Assembly (NCBI RefSeq): GCF_039595935.1
Contig: NZ_JBCNKR010000006.1
Location: 1,832,001 to 1,896,000 of the forward strand
Source: Flavobacterium sp.
GTDB lineage: Bacteria; Bacteroidota; Bacteroidia; Flavobacteriales; Flavobacteriaceae
Length of the DNA: 64,000 nucleotides
Direction: 5' to 3'
Shown one piece after another: positions 28,153 through 38,463 of the stretch. How positions within the stretch are numbered: the first letter of the stretch is position 1; each line of letters begins with the position of its first letter. The notes under the pieces are model-generated. The model saw only the letters and a program-made list of their open reading frames with translations. It was not told the origin of the DNA and ran no database searches. The translations under genes were made by a program, and so were the position numbers.

Positions 28153-30813
28153 ATGTTACAACTTAAGATCAAAAAAACAGCCATTATTTTTGTAATGGCT
28201 GTAGGTTTTTTTAATCAAACCTATGCTCAGAAAAAATACCCGTATCAAGACCCGAAACTACCGGTAGAAGATAGGGTGAAAGACTTGTTAAACCGCATGT
28301 CTCTTGAAGAAAAAGTGCGCCAGATGGATATGTATAAAGGCGAATTTTTTAAAGAAAAAGAAGATTTTTCGAAATCAAAATCAGATGCTAAAATTGGAAA
28401 TTTAGGAATAGGAGCAATTCATGATATTTATCCTCGTTCGGCAAAAATGATTAATGATCTGCAAAGCGAAATCATCAAAAAAAATAAATGGGGAATTCCG
28501 GCACTTATTATGTGCGAGATGCTCCATGGTTATTTAGACGAAGGAAGTACGACTTTTCCAATGAATATTGGTCTTGGAGCAACCTGGGACACTAATGTAA
28601 TGGACAAAGTGGGGAAAGTTATCGCTATGGAAGCAAGATCACACGGAGTTCATTTTGGGTTAGGTCCGAATTTAGATTTAGGCCGTGAACCACGCTGGGG
28701 CCGTGTTGCTGAAACTTTTGGTGAAGACGCTTATTTAAACAGCGAAATTGGACTGGCAATGATAAAAGGAATGCAGGGGAATGATTTAAAATCAGATCGT
28801 TCGATTATTGCAGAACCAAAACATTTTGCCGTACACGGTATTCCGCAGGCGGGAGGAAATTCTTCGCCAATTTTAGTGGGAGAAAGATCAGCACGAGAAG
28901 ATCATCTTCCATCATTTGAAAAAGCTTTTAGAAAAGGCGGTGCTTTAGGAACCATGTGTGCATATTCTGAATTAGACGGAATTCCTTGCGCAGCGAATCA
29001 TTGGTTATTAACGGATGTTTTAAGAAAAGAATGGGGTTTTAAAGGAATTGTAGTTTCAGATTTAGGTGCTATAAAATATCTTCAGGTAACACATTACGTA
29101 ACGAGTTCTCCTAAAGAGAGCATTAGAGAAGCAATTGCAGCCGGAGTTGATATGCAGTTTTATGATTTTACAAATGAGTTTTGGCAAAAAACGATTATAG
29201 AATTAGTAAACGAGAAGCAGTTAACAATGGAGCAGATTAATCGTGCGGCCGGAGGAGTTTTAAGATTGAAATTTTTATTGGGGTTATTTGAAAATCCATA
29301 CACAGATAAAAATCTTATTCAGGAGCGTTTTCATACCAAAGAAAATCAGAATGTTGCACTCGAAGCAGCGCAAAAATCCATGGTTTTGTTGAAAAATGAC
29401 AATAATCTTCTGCCTTTAAGCAAAGACATTAAAAATGTTGCGGTTATCGGGCCAAATGCAAATGCGTCTAGATTAGGAGGATATGCTCCAAAAAATAGTG
29501 TAGGAACAACGGTTTATGAAGGTATTCAGCAATTAGTTGGAAAAACAGCTAATGTTGTGTATGAAGAAGGTGTGCCTTTGATTGTAAAAGGACAGATTAT
29601 TCCATCTAAATATTTATTTACTCCGGATGGTTCTCAAAACGGATTAAAAGGAGAATATTTTAATAACAGAAATGTTGAAGGAACTCCGGCATTAACTCGT
29701 ATTGACAGTCAATTAGAATTTGACTGGCCTTGGTCTCCGGGCGACGGGGTTACTGATGATGATTTTTCTATCAGATGGACAGGTTACATAAAATCAGATA
29801 AAGCATTTGAAGGCTGGTTAGGTTTAAGTTCTGATGACGGAATCAGAATGTGGATTGACGATCAATTGGTAATCGACAACTGGACAAAAGGAGCAACGAG
29901 CATGGTAACGACTCCAAAAAACATCGAAGCAGGAAAAAAATACAAAGTCCGCATAGAAATGTGGGAAGGAGGCTGGGGAGCCAGAGCTCACTTACGCTGG
30001 AATTTAGAAAAAGTAAACTTACAGCCCGCAATCGAAGCAGCTAAAAAAGCCGATGTTGCCATTGTAGTTTTAGGAGAATCAAATGAATTGGTGGAAGAAA
30101 ACAGAGATGTAGCTTCATTAGACTTATTTGGAATGCAACAGGAATTGATTGAAGAAATTCAAAAGACAGGAACACCAGTAGTTTGCGTATTGCTAAACGG
30201 GCGTCCGCTTTCAACAAACTGGATTGCAGAAAACATTCCAGCAGTTCTTGAAGGATGGTTCCCGGGAGAATTAGGAGGAAGAGCAGTTGCTGATGTTTTA
30301 TTTGGAGATTATAACCCTGGAGGAAGACTTCCTATAACAGTTCCTAAATCTGTTGGACAATTACCTATATATTATAACCAAAAAAGATCAGCAATTCACA
30401 GATACGTTGCTGAGAGTGAACATCCGTTGTACACATTCGGTTACGGCTTAAGTTATACGAAGTTTGAATATTCAAACCTTAAAATCAGCTCTTCGTCGAT
30501 AAAACCAAACGGAGAATTAAAAGTTTCTGTAGATGTGAAAAACACCGGAGAGAGAGACGGAGATGAGGTTGTACAATTATATATTAAGGATTTGTACAGC
30601 AGTACCACAACTCCTGAAAAAACCTTAAAAGGATTCAAAAGACTGAATATTAAAAAAGGTGAAGTAAAAACGGTTGAGTTTACACTTACACCTGATGAGT
30701 TATCTATCTGGAACAGAGAAATGAAACGAGTTGTAGAACCGGGAGATTTTGAAGTAATGGTAGGCGGAAATTCTACGGATCTTATTAAAACCAATTTCAA
30801 GGTTTTGAACTAA
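28153..30813 (+). CDS. GH3 beta-glycosidase with PA14 insert
   Basis: The 886-residue protein has a signal peptide (about 1-25), a GH3 barrel with K-H-F-A and nucleophile Asp303 (V-S-D-L-G-A), and a C-terminal alpha/beta sandwich that is split by a PA14 domain (about 496-620). A fibronectin-III-like domain closes it. The PA14 insert is typical of GH3 beta-glucosidases and some beta-N-acetylhexosaminidases or xylosidases; substrate is not readable. In this context a beta-glycoside of the N-glycan antenna or core is possible. Confidence 0.9.
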   Translation: MLQLKIKKTAIIFVMAVGFFNQTYAQKKYPYQDPKLPVEDRVKDLLNRMSLEEKVRQMDMYKGEFFKEKEDFSKSKSDAKIGNLGIGAIHDIYPRSAKMINDLQSEIIKKNKWGIPALIMCEMLHGYLDEGSTTFPMNIGLGATWDTNVMDKVGKVIAMEARSHGVHFGLGPNLDLGREPRWGRVAETFGEDAYLNSEIGLAMIKGMQGNDLKSDRSIIAEPKHFAVHGIPQAGGNSSPILVGERSAREDHLPSFEKAFRKGGALGTMCAYSELDGIPCAANHWLLTDVLRKEWGFKGIVVSDLGAIKYLQVTHYVTSSPKESIREAIAAGVDMQFYDFTNEFWQKTIIELVNEKQLTMEQINRAAGGVLRLKFLLGLFENPYTDKNLIQERFHTKENQNVALEAAQKSMVLLKNDNNLLPLSKDIKNVAVIGPNANASRLGGYAPKNSVGTTVYEGIQQLVGKTANVVYEEGVPLIVKGQIIPSKYLFTPDGSQNGLKGEYFNNRNVEGTPALTRIDSQLEFDWPWSPGDGVTDDDFSIRWTGYIKSDKAFEGWLGLSSDDGIRMWIDDQLVIDNWTKGATSMVTTPKNIEAGKKYKVRIEMWEGGWGARAHLRWNLEKVNLQPAIEAAKKADVAIVVLGESNELVEENRDVASLDLFGMQQELIEEIQKTGTPVVCVLLNGRPLSTNWIAENIPAVLEGWFPGELGGRAVADVLFGDYNPGGRLPITVPKSVGQLPIYYNQKRSAIHRYVAESEHPLYTFGYGLSYTKFEYSNLKISSSSIKPNGELKVSVDVKNTGERDGDEVVQLYIKDLYSSTTTPEKTLKGFKRLNIKKGEVKTVEFTLTPDELSIWNREMKRVVEPGDFEVMVGGNSTDLIKTNFKVLN

Positions 30814-31076
30814 AATCAGTAAAAAGAGATCATATATTTAACGTTTAAGATCATTAAAAAAGAATGTTGTTGAAAAAACGGCAAATCACTTAGATTACTG
30901 CGAATAAGGGGTTGGGAATAAAGAGGATAAAGCTTACAATTTAAAACGTTTTCGTATCCCAAAATGATAAATGTATTCCCAACACCTTTTCAAAATTGTC
31001 ATTTGTCGAAATTATATGTTGTTAACAAAATGTATTCTTAAGTTTAACATGTTATTAACTCAAAAAACAACTAAAT

Positions 31077-34000
31077 ATGATCAAGAACGTACTAAAATTA
31101 CTGTTAGTGATATGCTTATTTGGATTTCAAGGTCTGCAAGCACAAACTACAGTAAAAGGAACGATAACAGATGCTCAAAGCGGAATTCCGATCCCTGGGG
31201 CAAATGTTGTTGTTAAAGGAACAAAGACAAGTACCTCATCAGATTTTGATGGTAAGTATTCTATCAGTGTTCCAAATCAATCAGCAGTTTTGGTTTTCTC
31301 TTATGTTGGTTCTGCCCCACAAGAAATAGCAGTAGGAAGCCAAACTACGATTAATGCAGCTTTAGGTGCTGCGACACAGCAATTAGGAGAGGTAGTGGTT
31401 ACAGCTCTTGGTATTAAAAGAGAGAAAAAAGCCATTACGTATTCTGCACAAAACATTGCAGTAGGAGAGCTCTCAGAAGCAAGATCATTAAACGTTGCCA
31501 ACTCACTTTCAGGTAAAGTCGCGGGTCTTAACTTCTCTACTACTTCAAACGGTGTTGGTTCTGCTTCCAGAATTACATTAAGAGGTAACAGATCTCTTAA
31601 CGGAAACAACCAGCCTCTTTATGTAGTAGATGGTGTGCCAATTAGTAACGGAACTACAACAACAAACCCTGACATTGATACAGGAGGTACTACTCAGCCA
31701 GACGGTATTTCTAACATCAACCCGGAAGACATTGCTTCGATGACCGTTCTTAAAGGGCCATCAGCAGCAGCTCTTTACGGATCAAGAGCGAGTAACGGGG
31801 TTATCGTAATTACTACTAAATCTGGAAAAGCAGGAAAAACATCAGTTTCTTTATCATCTAATTTTATGGCATCATCTGCTTACAATTTGATGAACTTACA
31901 AAATGAGTATGGTCAGGGAACAAATGGTGCATATGTTGCGAATTCTTCTTCAAGCTGGGGAGGTAAATTAGATGGGAGTCAGGTTTCAAACTGGCAGTTA
32001 GTTCGTAACCCAAATTATGCTGGGCCGGCTACACAAAGTTATTCTCCACAACCAAACAACGTTATCGATTTTTACAAAACAGGTTATAATTTAGCCAATA
32101 CATTAACTGTTACTGCAGGTAACGAAAAAGCACAAGGGTACTTCTCTTACACTAACACCCGTGCTGAAGGTATTGTTGGCGGAAACCAATTAGACAGACA
32201 CAATCTTAACTTAAGATTGACTAGTAAACTTTCTGATAAATTATCTCTTGATGTAAAAACAAACTACATCGTTCAGGATATCGATAACTTATTAAGAACT
32301 GGTGAAGAATCTATCGGAACATCAGCTTATTTATTACCTCGTAGTATCGCATTCAATGATTATAAAAACTTTGAGTATTTTGATGCTGCAGGACAAAGAC
32401 AATTAAACTATTTTATCGACGAAACTGGATCTCCGGGTGGAAACCCATTCTGGTCTGCTTTAAGAGACGATGCTCGTACAGATAAAAGAAACAGATTTAT
32501 TGGTTTAGCTTCTCTTAAATATGAGTTCACAAAAACTTTAAGCTTACAAGGTAGAGCTGGTTTAGACCAAATGACAAACAAAAATGTTAGAAACAGATAC
32601 GCTACTGCAGCTTTCAACAACAATTTAGGTTCATACAGCGAATCGTATGAAACGGTAAGCGAATTCAATGCTGACGTTTTACTTTCTTACAATGAAAAAT
32701 TTGGAGACTTTTCTGTTGGACTTAATGGTGGTGCAAACGTGCTGCAGCAAAATAGTTCAGCTTTAAACTCTGGAGGTGTTTTAAGTAAAAGAAACTTTTT
32801 TGCCCTAAGTAACGTTTCAACAATTACCTCTACATCAACTGCTTCAGAAAAAAGAATTAACTCTGTTTATGCATTTGGACAACTTGGTTTCAGAAACTAT
32901 TTATTCTTAGACTTAACAGCTAGAAATGACTGGTCTTCTACAATTCCAAAAGATTATTTTTATCCATCTGTAGGTCTTTCAGCAGTAATTTCAGATATGG
33001 CTAAATTACCAGAAGTAATCAGCTTTGCAAAAGTAAGAGCTTCTTATGCACAGGTTGGTAACGATACAGATCCTTATCAAACACAACAAAGATTCTCATA
33101 CATTGGAGGAAACGGTGGTATGTTGTACGGACAAAGCACAAAAGCAAATCCAAACTTAAAACCGGAGATTTCTTCTTCTACAGAATTTGGTGCTGATGTT
33201 AGATTCTTCAATAACCGCTTAGGATTAGATTTTACTTATTTCAATTCATTAACAGACAATCAAATTTTCTATATCAATACTCCTGAGTCTTCTGGATATT
33301 CAAGAGCGATTGTAAATGGTGGAGATATTCAAAATAAAGGTATCGAGCTTACACTTACAGCAACTCCTATCCAAACAGAAAACTTTAGCTGGGATATTAC
33401 AGCAAACTACGCTTCTTACAAGTCAAAAGTTAAATCTATTGCTGACGGAAGAGAAGAGTTAGTTTTGGGAGAAGGACGTTTAGTTAGAAGTAAAGTTGTA
33501 GTGGGCGGAGAATACGGAGATTTATACATCAAAGGTTTCCAAAGAGATCCTAACGGAAATATTATTGTAAACAGTGCAGGTATTCCATTAGCAACAAACA
33601 GTTTTGATGTTCGTGCAGGAAACTTTAATCCAGACTGGACAGGTGGTATCAAAAACAACTTTAAATACAAAGATTTCTCTTTAAGTTTCTTAGTTGATTT
33701 TAGAATTGGTGGTGAAGTTATTTCATACACTCAGGCAAGACAAGCAGGTTTAGGGGTAAGTGATATTACTTTAGCAGGAAGAGAAGGTGGAATTGTGGTT
33801 AATGGTGTTGTAGCTAACGGAAACGGAACTTATTCTCCAAATACAACAAGCATTACAGCAGAACAATACTGGACAGCAATTGGACAAAGAACACCTATCG
33901 CAGAACCTTTTATTTATGATGCTACAAACATCAGATTAAGAGAGCTTGTATTTGGTTATTCATTACCAAAACGTGTATTAGGTAATTCAGGGTTTTCAAG

Positions 34001-34163
34001 CATCGATTTTTCATTAGTAGGAAGAAATTTATTCTTCTTCGTGAACAAAGCGAAATATTTTGATCCGGAAGCTGGTGCAGGTACAGGAAACTTGCAAGGT
34101 ATAGAATCTTTCAACATTCCTTCTACGAGAGATTATGGAGTTAATGTGAAATTTGGATTTTAA
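31077..34163 (+). CDS. SusC-type TonB-dependent outer-membrane transporter
   Basis: The 1028-residue protein has a signal peptide (about 1-22), a carboxypeptidase-regulatory-like domain (about 25-105, V-K-G-T-I-T-D-A-Q-S-G-I-P-I-P-G-A-N), a plug (about 115-230, L-Y-V-V-D-G-V-P and A-A-A-L-Y-G-S-R-A-S-N-G-V-I-V-I-T-T-K) and a 22-strand barrel ending in the aromatic F-G-F. No N-terminal STN signalling domain is present, so it is not an anti-sigma-linked type. It imports the oligosaccharide held by SusD, whose gene follows 17 bp downstream. Confidence 0.96.
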   Translation: MIKNVLKLLLVICLFGFQGLQAQTTVKGTITDAQSGIPIPGANVVVKGTKTSTSSDFDGKYSISVPNQSAVLVFSYVGSAPQEIAVGSQTTINAALGAATQQLGEVVVTALGIKREKKAITYSAQNIAVGELSEARSLNVANSLSGKVAGLNFSTTSNGVGSASRITLRGNRSLNGNNQPLYVVDGVPISNGTTTTNPDIDTGGTTQPDGISNINPEDIASMTVLKGPSAAALYGSRASNGVIVITTKSGKAGKTSVSLSSNFMASSAYNLMNLQNEYGQGTNGAYVANSSSSWGGKLDGSQVSNWQLVRNPNYAGPATQSYSPQPNNVIDFYKTGYNLANTLTVTAGNEKAQGYFSYTNTRAEGIVGGNQLDRHNLNLRLTSKLSDKLSLDVKTNYIVQDIDNLLRTGEESIGTSAYLLPRSIAFNDYKNFEYFDAAGQRQLNYFIDETGSPGGNPFWSALRDDARTDKRNRFIGLASLKYEFTKTLSLQGRAGLDQMTNKNVRNRYATAAFNNNLGSYSESYETVSEFNADVLLSYNEKFGDFSVGLNGGANVLQQNSSALNSGGVLSKRNFFALSNVSTITSTSTASEKRINSVYAFGQLGFRNYLFLDLTARNDWSSTIPKDYFYPSVGLSAVISDMAKLPEVISFAKVRASYAQVGNDTDPYQTQQRFSYIGGNGGMLYGQSTKANPNLKPEISSSTEFGADVRFFNNRLGLDFTYFNSLTDNQIFYINTPESSGYSRAIVNGGDIQNKGIELTLTATPIQTENFSWDITANYASYKSKVKSIADGREELVLGEGRLVRSKVVVGGEYGDLYIKGFQRDPNGNIIVNSAGIPLATNSFDVRAGNFNPDWTGGIKNNFKYKDFSLSFLVDFRIGGEVISYTQARQAGLGVSDITLAGREGGIVVNGVVANGNGTYSPNTTSITAEQYWTAIGQRTPIAEPFIYDATNIRLRELVFGYSLPKRVLGNSGFSSIDFSLVGRNLFFFVNKAKYFDPEAGAGTGNLQGIESFNIPSTRDYGVNVKFGF

Positions 34164-34180
34164 TTAAATAAAGAGACATC

Positions 34181-35779
34181 ATGAAATATAGTTTTAAAAT
34201 AAAAACATTAGGAGTTGCATTAATGGCAGTTTCTATTTTATCAAGCTGTTCAAAAGACTTTGATGAAATAAACAAAGATCCTAATTCTCTTACTGAAGAT
34301 CAGTTAGATGCTACGCTTGCTGGGCCATCATTTGCATCGGCGCTTTATGCAGGTATTCATAATGGATCTTATTCATCACCAGGTGTTGATGATCAGGGAA
34401 CATGGGGTATTGCTACTGGTATTTTATCTTCTACTTTTATTCACTATTTAAACTGTGGATATGGTACAGAAAGAAATGCATTCGTAAACGGTTACGAAGG
34501 ACGTGGATGGACAAGATTCTACACAGTTGCTGTTCCGGCGATAAACAATGCGATTAAAGCATCTGAAGGAAATGCTGAGGCTTTGGCAGTTCTTAAAATC
34601 TGGAAAGTTTTCATGTACAACCAAATGGTAGATGCTTACGGACCAATTCCTTATACTGAGGCTGGAAATGGTAAAGAAAAAGTACCTTACGATAGTGTAG
34701 AAGATATTTACACAGATTTCTTCAAATTGTTAGATGAGGCAAACGCAACTTTATCAAGCACTTCTTTAACAACGGTAGCTTCACTTCAGCCAAACGATCG
34801 TTTGTATGGTGGAAATGTAGCAAACTGGAGAGTATTTGGAAACAGTATGAGACTTCGTCTTGCTTTAAGAATTTCTGATAAAGAACCTGCAAAAGCAAAA
34901 ACTCAGGCAGAAGCAGCTGTAGCGGCAGGAGTTATGACAACTAATGCTCAAAGCGCTTTCTTTAAAGCTAGTAATATTACACCAAACAACTTAAATATGA
35001 TCGTAAACAGCTGGGGTTATGTAATGACAGCTTCTATGGAAAGTATTTTGGTTGGATATAATGATCCTCGTTTAGAAAAATGGTTTGCACCGCTGGATGC
35101 TAATGCTACACCAAAAGTGTACAGAGGAAATCCGGTTGGAGGTTTAGAAGATCAGTTTGGAACTACTAAATTCTCAGCTTTCAATAATGATATTATGGGT
35201 AACGGAGCTGCAGGAAACTTAAGCGAATCTAAAAACATCGAAGTATTCATGGCTTCTGAAAACTATTTAAGCAGAGCAGAAGGAGCATTAAATGGATGGA
35301 ACATGGGCGGAACAGCTCAAAGTTTATATGAAACCGGTATTAGATTATCTCTGGCACAATGGGGAATTACGGATGCTGCCGCTGTAAATGCTTATATTTC
35401 TGGAAATACTTTGCCAACATTGCCAAACATTTTAACAGTTTATCCAAATTTAGATTTACAGGATATTCCGGTGAAATTACCAGTAGCCTGGTCGACAACA
35501 GAAGCAAACCAACGTACACAAATCGCGGTTCAAAAATACTTAGCTATTTTCCCTGAATCTTGGGAAGCTTGGGCAGATTTAAGAAGAAGCGATGCAAAAG
35601 TTATTTATCCGCCATTAAACACAGATAATAACGATGCAGGAGTTGGAAAAAGTTTGATGAAAAGAATTATCTATACAACAAATGAATATTCTTCAAACAA
35701 AGATGCAGTTACAGATGGAATTGCAAAACTTGGAGGACCTGATACAGGTGGAACCAAACTTTGGTGGGATACAAAATAA
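34181..35779 (+). CDS. SusD-type glycan-binding lipoprotein (SusD_2-like)
   Basis: The 532-residue lipoprotein (lipobox L-S-S-C) begins the mature chain with S-K-D-F-D-E-I-N-K-D-P-N-S-L, as in SusD_2/SusD-like family proteins. The TPR-like helices (M-V-D-A-Y-G-P-I-P-Y-T-E) and a terminal region with E-S-W-E-A-W-A-D-L-R-R-S fit. It covers the SusC pore on the cell surface and binds glycan. It is in one operon with susC and ends at a strong terminator. Confidence 0.95.
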   Translation: MKYSFKIKTLGVALMAVSILSSCSKDFDEINKDPNSLTEDQLDATLAGPSFASALYAGIHNGSYSSPGVDDQGTWGIATGILSSTFIHYLNCGYGTERNAFVNGYEGRGWTRFYTVAVPAINNAIKASEGNAEALAVLKIWKVFMYNQMVDAYGPIPYTEAGNGKEKVPYDSVEDIYTDFFKLLDEANATLSSTSLTTVASLQPNDRLYGGNVANWRVFGNSMRLRLALRISDKEPAKAKTQAEAAVAAGVMTTNAQSAFFKASNITPNNLNMIVNSWGYVMTASMESILVGYNDPRLEKWFAPLDANATPKVYRGNPVGGLEDQFGTTKFSAFNNDIMGNGAAGNLSESKNIEVFMASENYLSRAEGALNGWNMGGTAQSLYETGIRLSLAQWGITDAAAVNAYISGNTLPTLPNILTVYPNLDLQDIPVKLPVAWSTTEANQRTQIAVQKYLAIFPESWEAWADLRRSDAKVIYPPLNTDNNDAGVGKSLMKRIIYTTNEYSSNKDAVTDGIAKLGGPDTGGTKLWWDTK

Positions 35780-35822
35780 TTATTTGGTTTAGTAAAGAGG
35801 CACACAATCTTTGCTTAGAATT

Positions 35823-35855
35823 CAAAAGGAGAGGAAACTCTCCTTTTGTTTTATA
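35823..35855 (+). terminator. Terminator after susD
   Basis: CAAAAGGAGA (35823-35832) pairs with TCTCCTTTTG (35839-35848), and TTTTAT follows. It separates susCD from the sialidase-like gene. Confidence 0.85.
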
Positions 35856-35868
35856 TAAAAGTTAGATT

Positions 35869-36918
35869 ATGAATTTAAAAAAATACGGCGTAGTAGTTTT
35901 ATTGGTTTCGGTTTTTTTGGGTTGTAAATCAATTCAAAATGAACCAAAAGCAGTAAATATTACCCAAAATTATGTAGCAGAAAATCCGGTAACAGCAGCC
36001 AGTCATGCTTCAACATTAGTAGAATTAGAACCTAATTCGCTTTTAGCAGCTTGGTTTGGCGGAAAATATGAAGGAGCAAAAGACGTAAGTATTTACATTT
36101 CTTCGTATAAAGAAAATAAATGGTCAGCACCTAAAAAACTCATTGAACCTTTAGTCAAAGACGGAGATACACTGCCATGCTGGAATCCGGTTTTGTTTAA
36201 AAGCAAAAGCCAGAATTTGTATTTATTTTATAAAGTGGGAAAAAATCCGAGAGAATGGTTTGGCGCCATGATAGTTTCTAAAGATGATGGCAAAACGTGG
36301 AGTAACGCAAAATACCTTCCAAAAGGAATTTTAGGACCAATTAGAAATAAACCAATCGAAACCACTCCCGGAATTATCTTATGTGGAAGCAGTACCGAAA
36401 GTATCGACGATAATAAATGGAGAGTTTTTATAGAAACTTATACAGAAGCAACCGATAGCTGGACAATTTCCGATATTAACGACAAGAAAAATTTCGATAT
36501 TATTCAGCCCGCATTTTTAGTTCATTCTGAGAAAGAAATCCAGATTTTATCCCGAAGCCGACATAATAAATTGATTTCGTCATGGTCTGAAGATAATGGA
36601 AAAACATGGCAGAAAACAGATAGTATAAATGTTGTAAATTCAAACTCCGGAGTCGATGCGGTAACTTTATCGAATAAATCATTTTTATTGGTAAACAATC
36701 CATTAAAAATGGGAAAAGACTGGTTTAACGGAAGGAATATTTTGGATGTAGAATATTCAAAAGATGGTGTAAACTGGACAAAATTATTTGATTTGGAAAA
36801 TCAACCAAAAGGAGAATTCAGTTATCCGGCCATTATTCAGACATCAGATAAAAAAGTTCATATCTTGTATACTTATGATCGAAAATACATTAAGCATACC
36901 ACATTCGATTTAAAATAA
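35869..36918 (+). CDS. Sialidase-like BNR-repeat protein
   Basis: The 349-residue lipoprotein (lipobox F-L-G-C) is a six-bladed-propeller type with Asp boxes S-K-D-D-G-K-T-W, S-E-D-N-G-K-T-W and a degenerate S-K-D-G-V-N-W. The N-terminal A-A-W-F-G-G-K-Y-E-G-A-K-D-V-S-I matches the predicted-neuraminidase (BNR_2) group rather than classical GH33, and a Y-R-I-P/R-I-P motif is not seen. Sialic acid removal is therefore plausible but not proven. It is followed closely by the mutarotase gene. Confidence 0.75.
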   Translation: MNLKKYGVVVLLVSVFLGCKSIQNEPKAVNITQNYVAENPVTAASHASTLVELEPNSLLAAWFGGKYEGAKDVSIYISSYKENKWSAPKKLIEPLVKDGDTLPCWNPVLFKSKSQNLYLFYKVGKNPREWFGAMIVSKDDGKTWSNAKYLPKGILGPIRNKPIETTPGIILCGSSTESIDDNKWRVFIETYTEATDSWTISDINDKKNFDIIQPAFLVHSEKEIQILSRSRHNKLISSWSEDNGKTWQKTDSINVVNSNSGVDAVTLSNKSFLLVNNPLKMGKDWFNGRNILDVEYSKDGVNWTKLFDLENQPKGEFSYPAIIQTSDKKVHILYTYDRKYIKHTTFDLK

Positions 36919-36935
36919 AATTTAAAAACTGAATT

Positions 36936-37274
36936 ATGCAAAAATACTCTCTCGCCTTAGATTTAAATAACCACCCAGATTTAATTGCAGAATATATCGA
37001 ATATCATAAAAATGTCTGGCCGGAAATCCGGGAAAGCATCAAGGATTCCGGAATTATCAATTTAGAGATTTATAATGTCGGCGATCGTTTGTTTATGATT
37101 ATCGAAGCCGATGATAATTTCTCATTTGCAGAAAAAGCAAAACTCGATGCCGAAAACCCAAAAGTGCAGGAATGGGAAACATTAATGTGGAAATTCCAAA
37201 AAGCACTTCCTCAGGCTAAATCCGGAGAAAAATGGATTTTAATGAATAAGATTTTTGAACTTAAACAAGATTAA
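36936..37274 (+). CDS. L-rhamnose mutarotase family protein (RhaM-like)
   Basis: The 112-residue protein matches the RhaM (DUF718) fold: Y-H-K-N-V-W-P-E-I near residue 23 with the catalytic His, G-D-R-L-F-M-I-I-E and W-E-T-L-M-W-K-F. The family equilibrates anomers of 6-deoxy sugars. With two fucosidases in the region and no rhamnosidase, L-fucose is the more likely sugar here; that is inference. Confidence 0.85.
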   Translation: MQKYSLALDLNNHPDLIAEYIEYHKNVWPEIRESIKDSGIINLEIYNVGDRLFMIIEADDNFSFAEKAKLDAENPKVQEWETLMWKFQKALPQAKSGEKWILMNKIFELKQD

Positions 37275-37277
37275 ATA

Positions 37278-37403
37278 GCACGCGGATGATACGGATTTGC
37301 TTCGCAAAGTCGCGGATAAATACAGATTTTTTTATAAAAGCTATAAATATAAAATCCGTTCTAATCAGCGTTTTCACGAAGTGAATCCGTGTCATCCGCG
37401 TGC
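37278..37403. repeat. Inverted repeat with GCACGCGGATGA ends
   Basis: The outer arms GCACGCGGATGA (37278-37289) and TCATCCGCGTGC (37392-37403) are fully complementary, and inner parts (ACGGATTTGCTTCG with CGAAGTGAATCCGT) also pair. The element fills the gap between the mutarotase and the peptidase gene. It is a dispersed-repeat type hairpin. Confidence 0.8.
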
Positions 37404-37423
37404 CATTTTTTAGATAAATAACT

Positions 37424-38383
37424 ATGAAATTAAATATTGTTTTATGCTTCCTTTTTTTGAGTATTATTTCAAATGCTCAAAAGAATACTATGGGACAGAC
37501 ATTTTACAAACACGATAAATATCTTTCTTCTGATAAACTAGAAGGACGTTTTGTGGGAACAAAAGGAAATAACGATGCAGCGGCTTACATTAAAAAATAT
37601 TTCAAAAAGTATGGTTTACAGCAATTCGATAAAAACTATTACCAGCCGTTTAAAGTATTTGTAAAAGAAGGGATCAACAAAGCAAAATCCGACAGCGTTT
37701 CGACCCAAAATGTTGTAGGATATATCGAAGGATCGGACGAAAAACTCAAAAATGAATTTATTGTAATCGGCGCACATTACGATCATTGGGGCTGGGGCGG
37801 AAAGGGTTCCGGAAGTAAAAAGAAAGATACAATTGCTATTCATAACGGAGCCGATGATAATGCATCCGGAGTTTCGGCGTTGCTGTGTATTTTAGAAGAA
37901 GTTTCTAAACTAAAAATTAAACCCAAAAGGAGTATTATTTTTATTTCTTTCAGTGGAGAAGAAGAAGGATTATTAGGTTCGAAATATTTCATAAATCATT
38001 TACCTATTAAAAAAGAAGCTGTAAAAGTAATGCTGAATATGGATATGGTAGGAAGATTAAATGCCGAAAAGCAAATCTATATGGGCGGTGCAGGAACTTT
38101 CCCAAACGGAGTCGAACTTATGAAAAAATTAGGCCAAAACAGCGGACTAAATCCGGTTGTATTTGCCGGAGATGTTGGCGGTTCTGATCATGTTTCTTTT
38201 TATAAATCTGGTATTTCTGCAGTAGGTTTCCACACAGGAGGACATCCGCAATATCACACTCCCGAAGATGATATTGATTTAATTAATTTTGAAGGTGGGG
38301 CTTTGGTGAGTAAGTATATTTATAATGCTTTGGTGAGTATTGGGGATTATGGGGAGGAGTTGGTTTTTATAAAGCAGGATTAG
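37424..38383 (+). CDS. M28-family zinc aminopeptidase, secreted
   Basis: The 319-residue protein has a signal peptide (about 1-18) and an M28 core with metal-ligand segments G-A-H-Y-D-H, H-N-G-A-D-D-N-A-S-G, S-G-E-E-E-G-L-L-G-S and L-N-M-D-M-V-G, and a final F-H-T-G-G-H. M28 enzymes remove N-terminal residues. It could help degrade the protein part of glycoproteins, as a partner to the N-glycan enzymes. Alternatively it is unrelated to the glycan region. Confidence 0.9.
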   Translation: MKLNIVLCFLFLSIISNAQKNTMGQTFYKHDKYLSSDKLEGRFVGTKGNNDAAAYIKKYFKKYGLQQFDKNYYQPFKVFVKEGINKAKSDSVSTQNVVGYIEGSDEKLKNEFIVIGAHYDHWGWGGKGSGSKKKDTIAIHNGADDNASGVSALLCILEEVSKLKIKPKRSIIFISFSGEEEGLLGSKYFINHLPIKKEAVKVMLNMDMVGRLNAEKQIYMGGAGTFPNGVELMKKLGQNSGLNPVVFAGDVGGSDHVSFYKSGISAVGFHTGGHPQYHTPEDDIDLINFEGGALVSKYIYNALVSIGDYGEELVFIKQD

Positions 38384-38403
38384 AATTATGAGTATTAAAA
38401 AAT

Positions 38404-38437
38404 AGAAAAGCCACTCTTGTTATAAAGTGGCTTTTCT
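38404..38437. terminator. Bidirectional terminator, end of the glycan region
   Basis: AGAAAAGCCACT pairs with AGTGGCTTTTCT. It lies between the plus-strand peptidase gene and the minus-strand lipoprotein gene and is suited to stop both. Confidence 0.85.
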
Positions 38438-38463
38438 TATTTTTATACAAGGAATACTATTTG

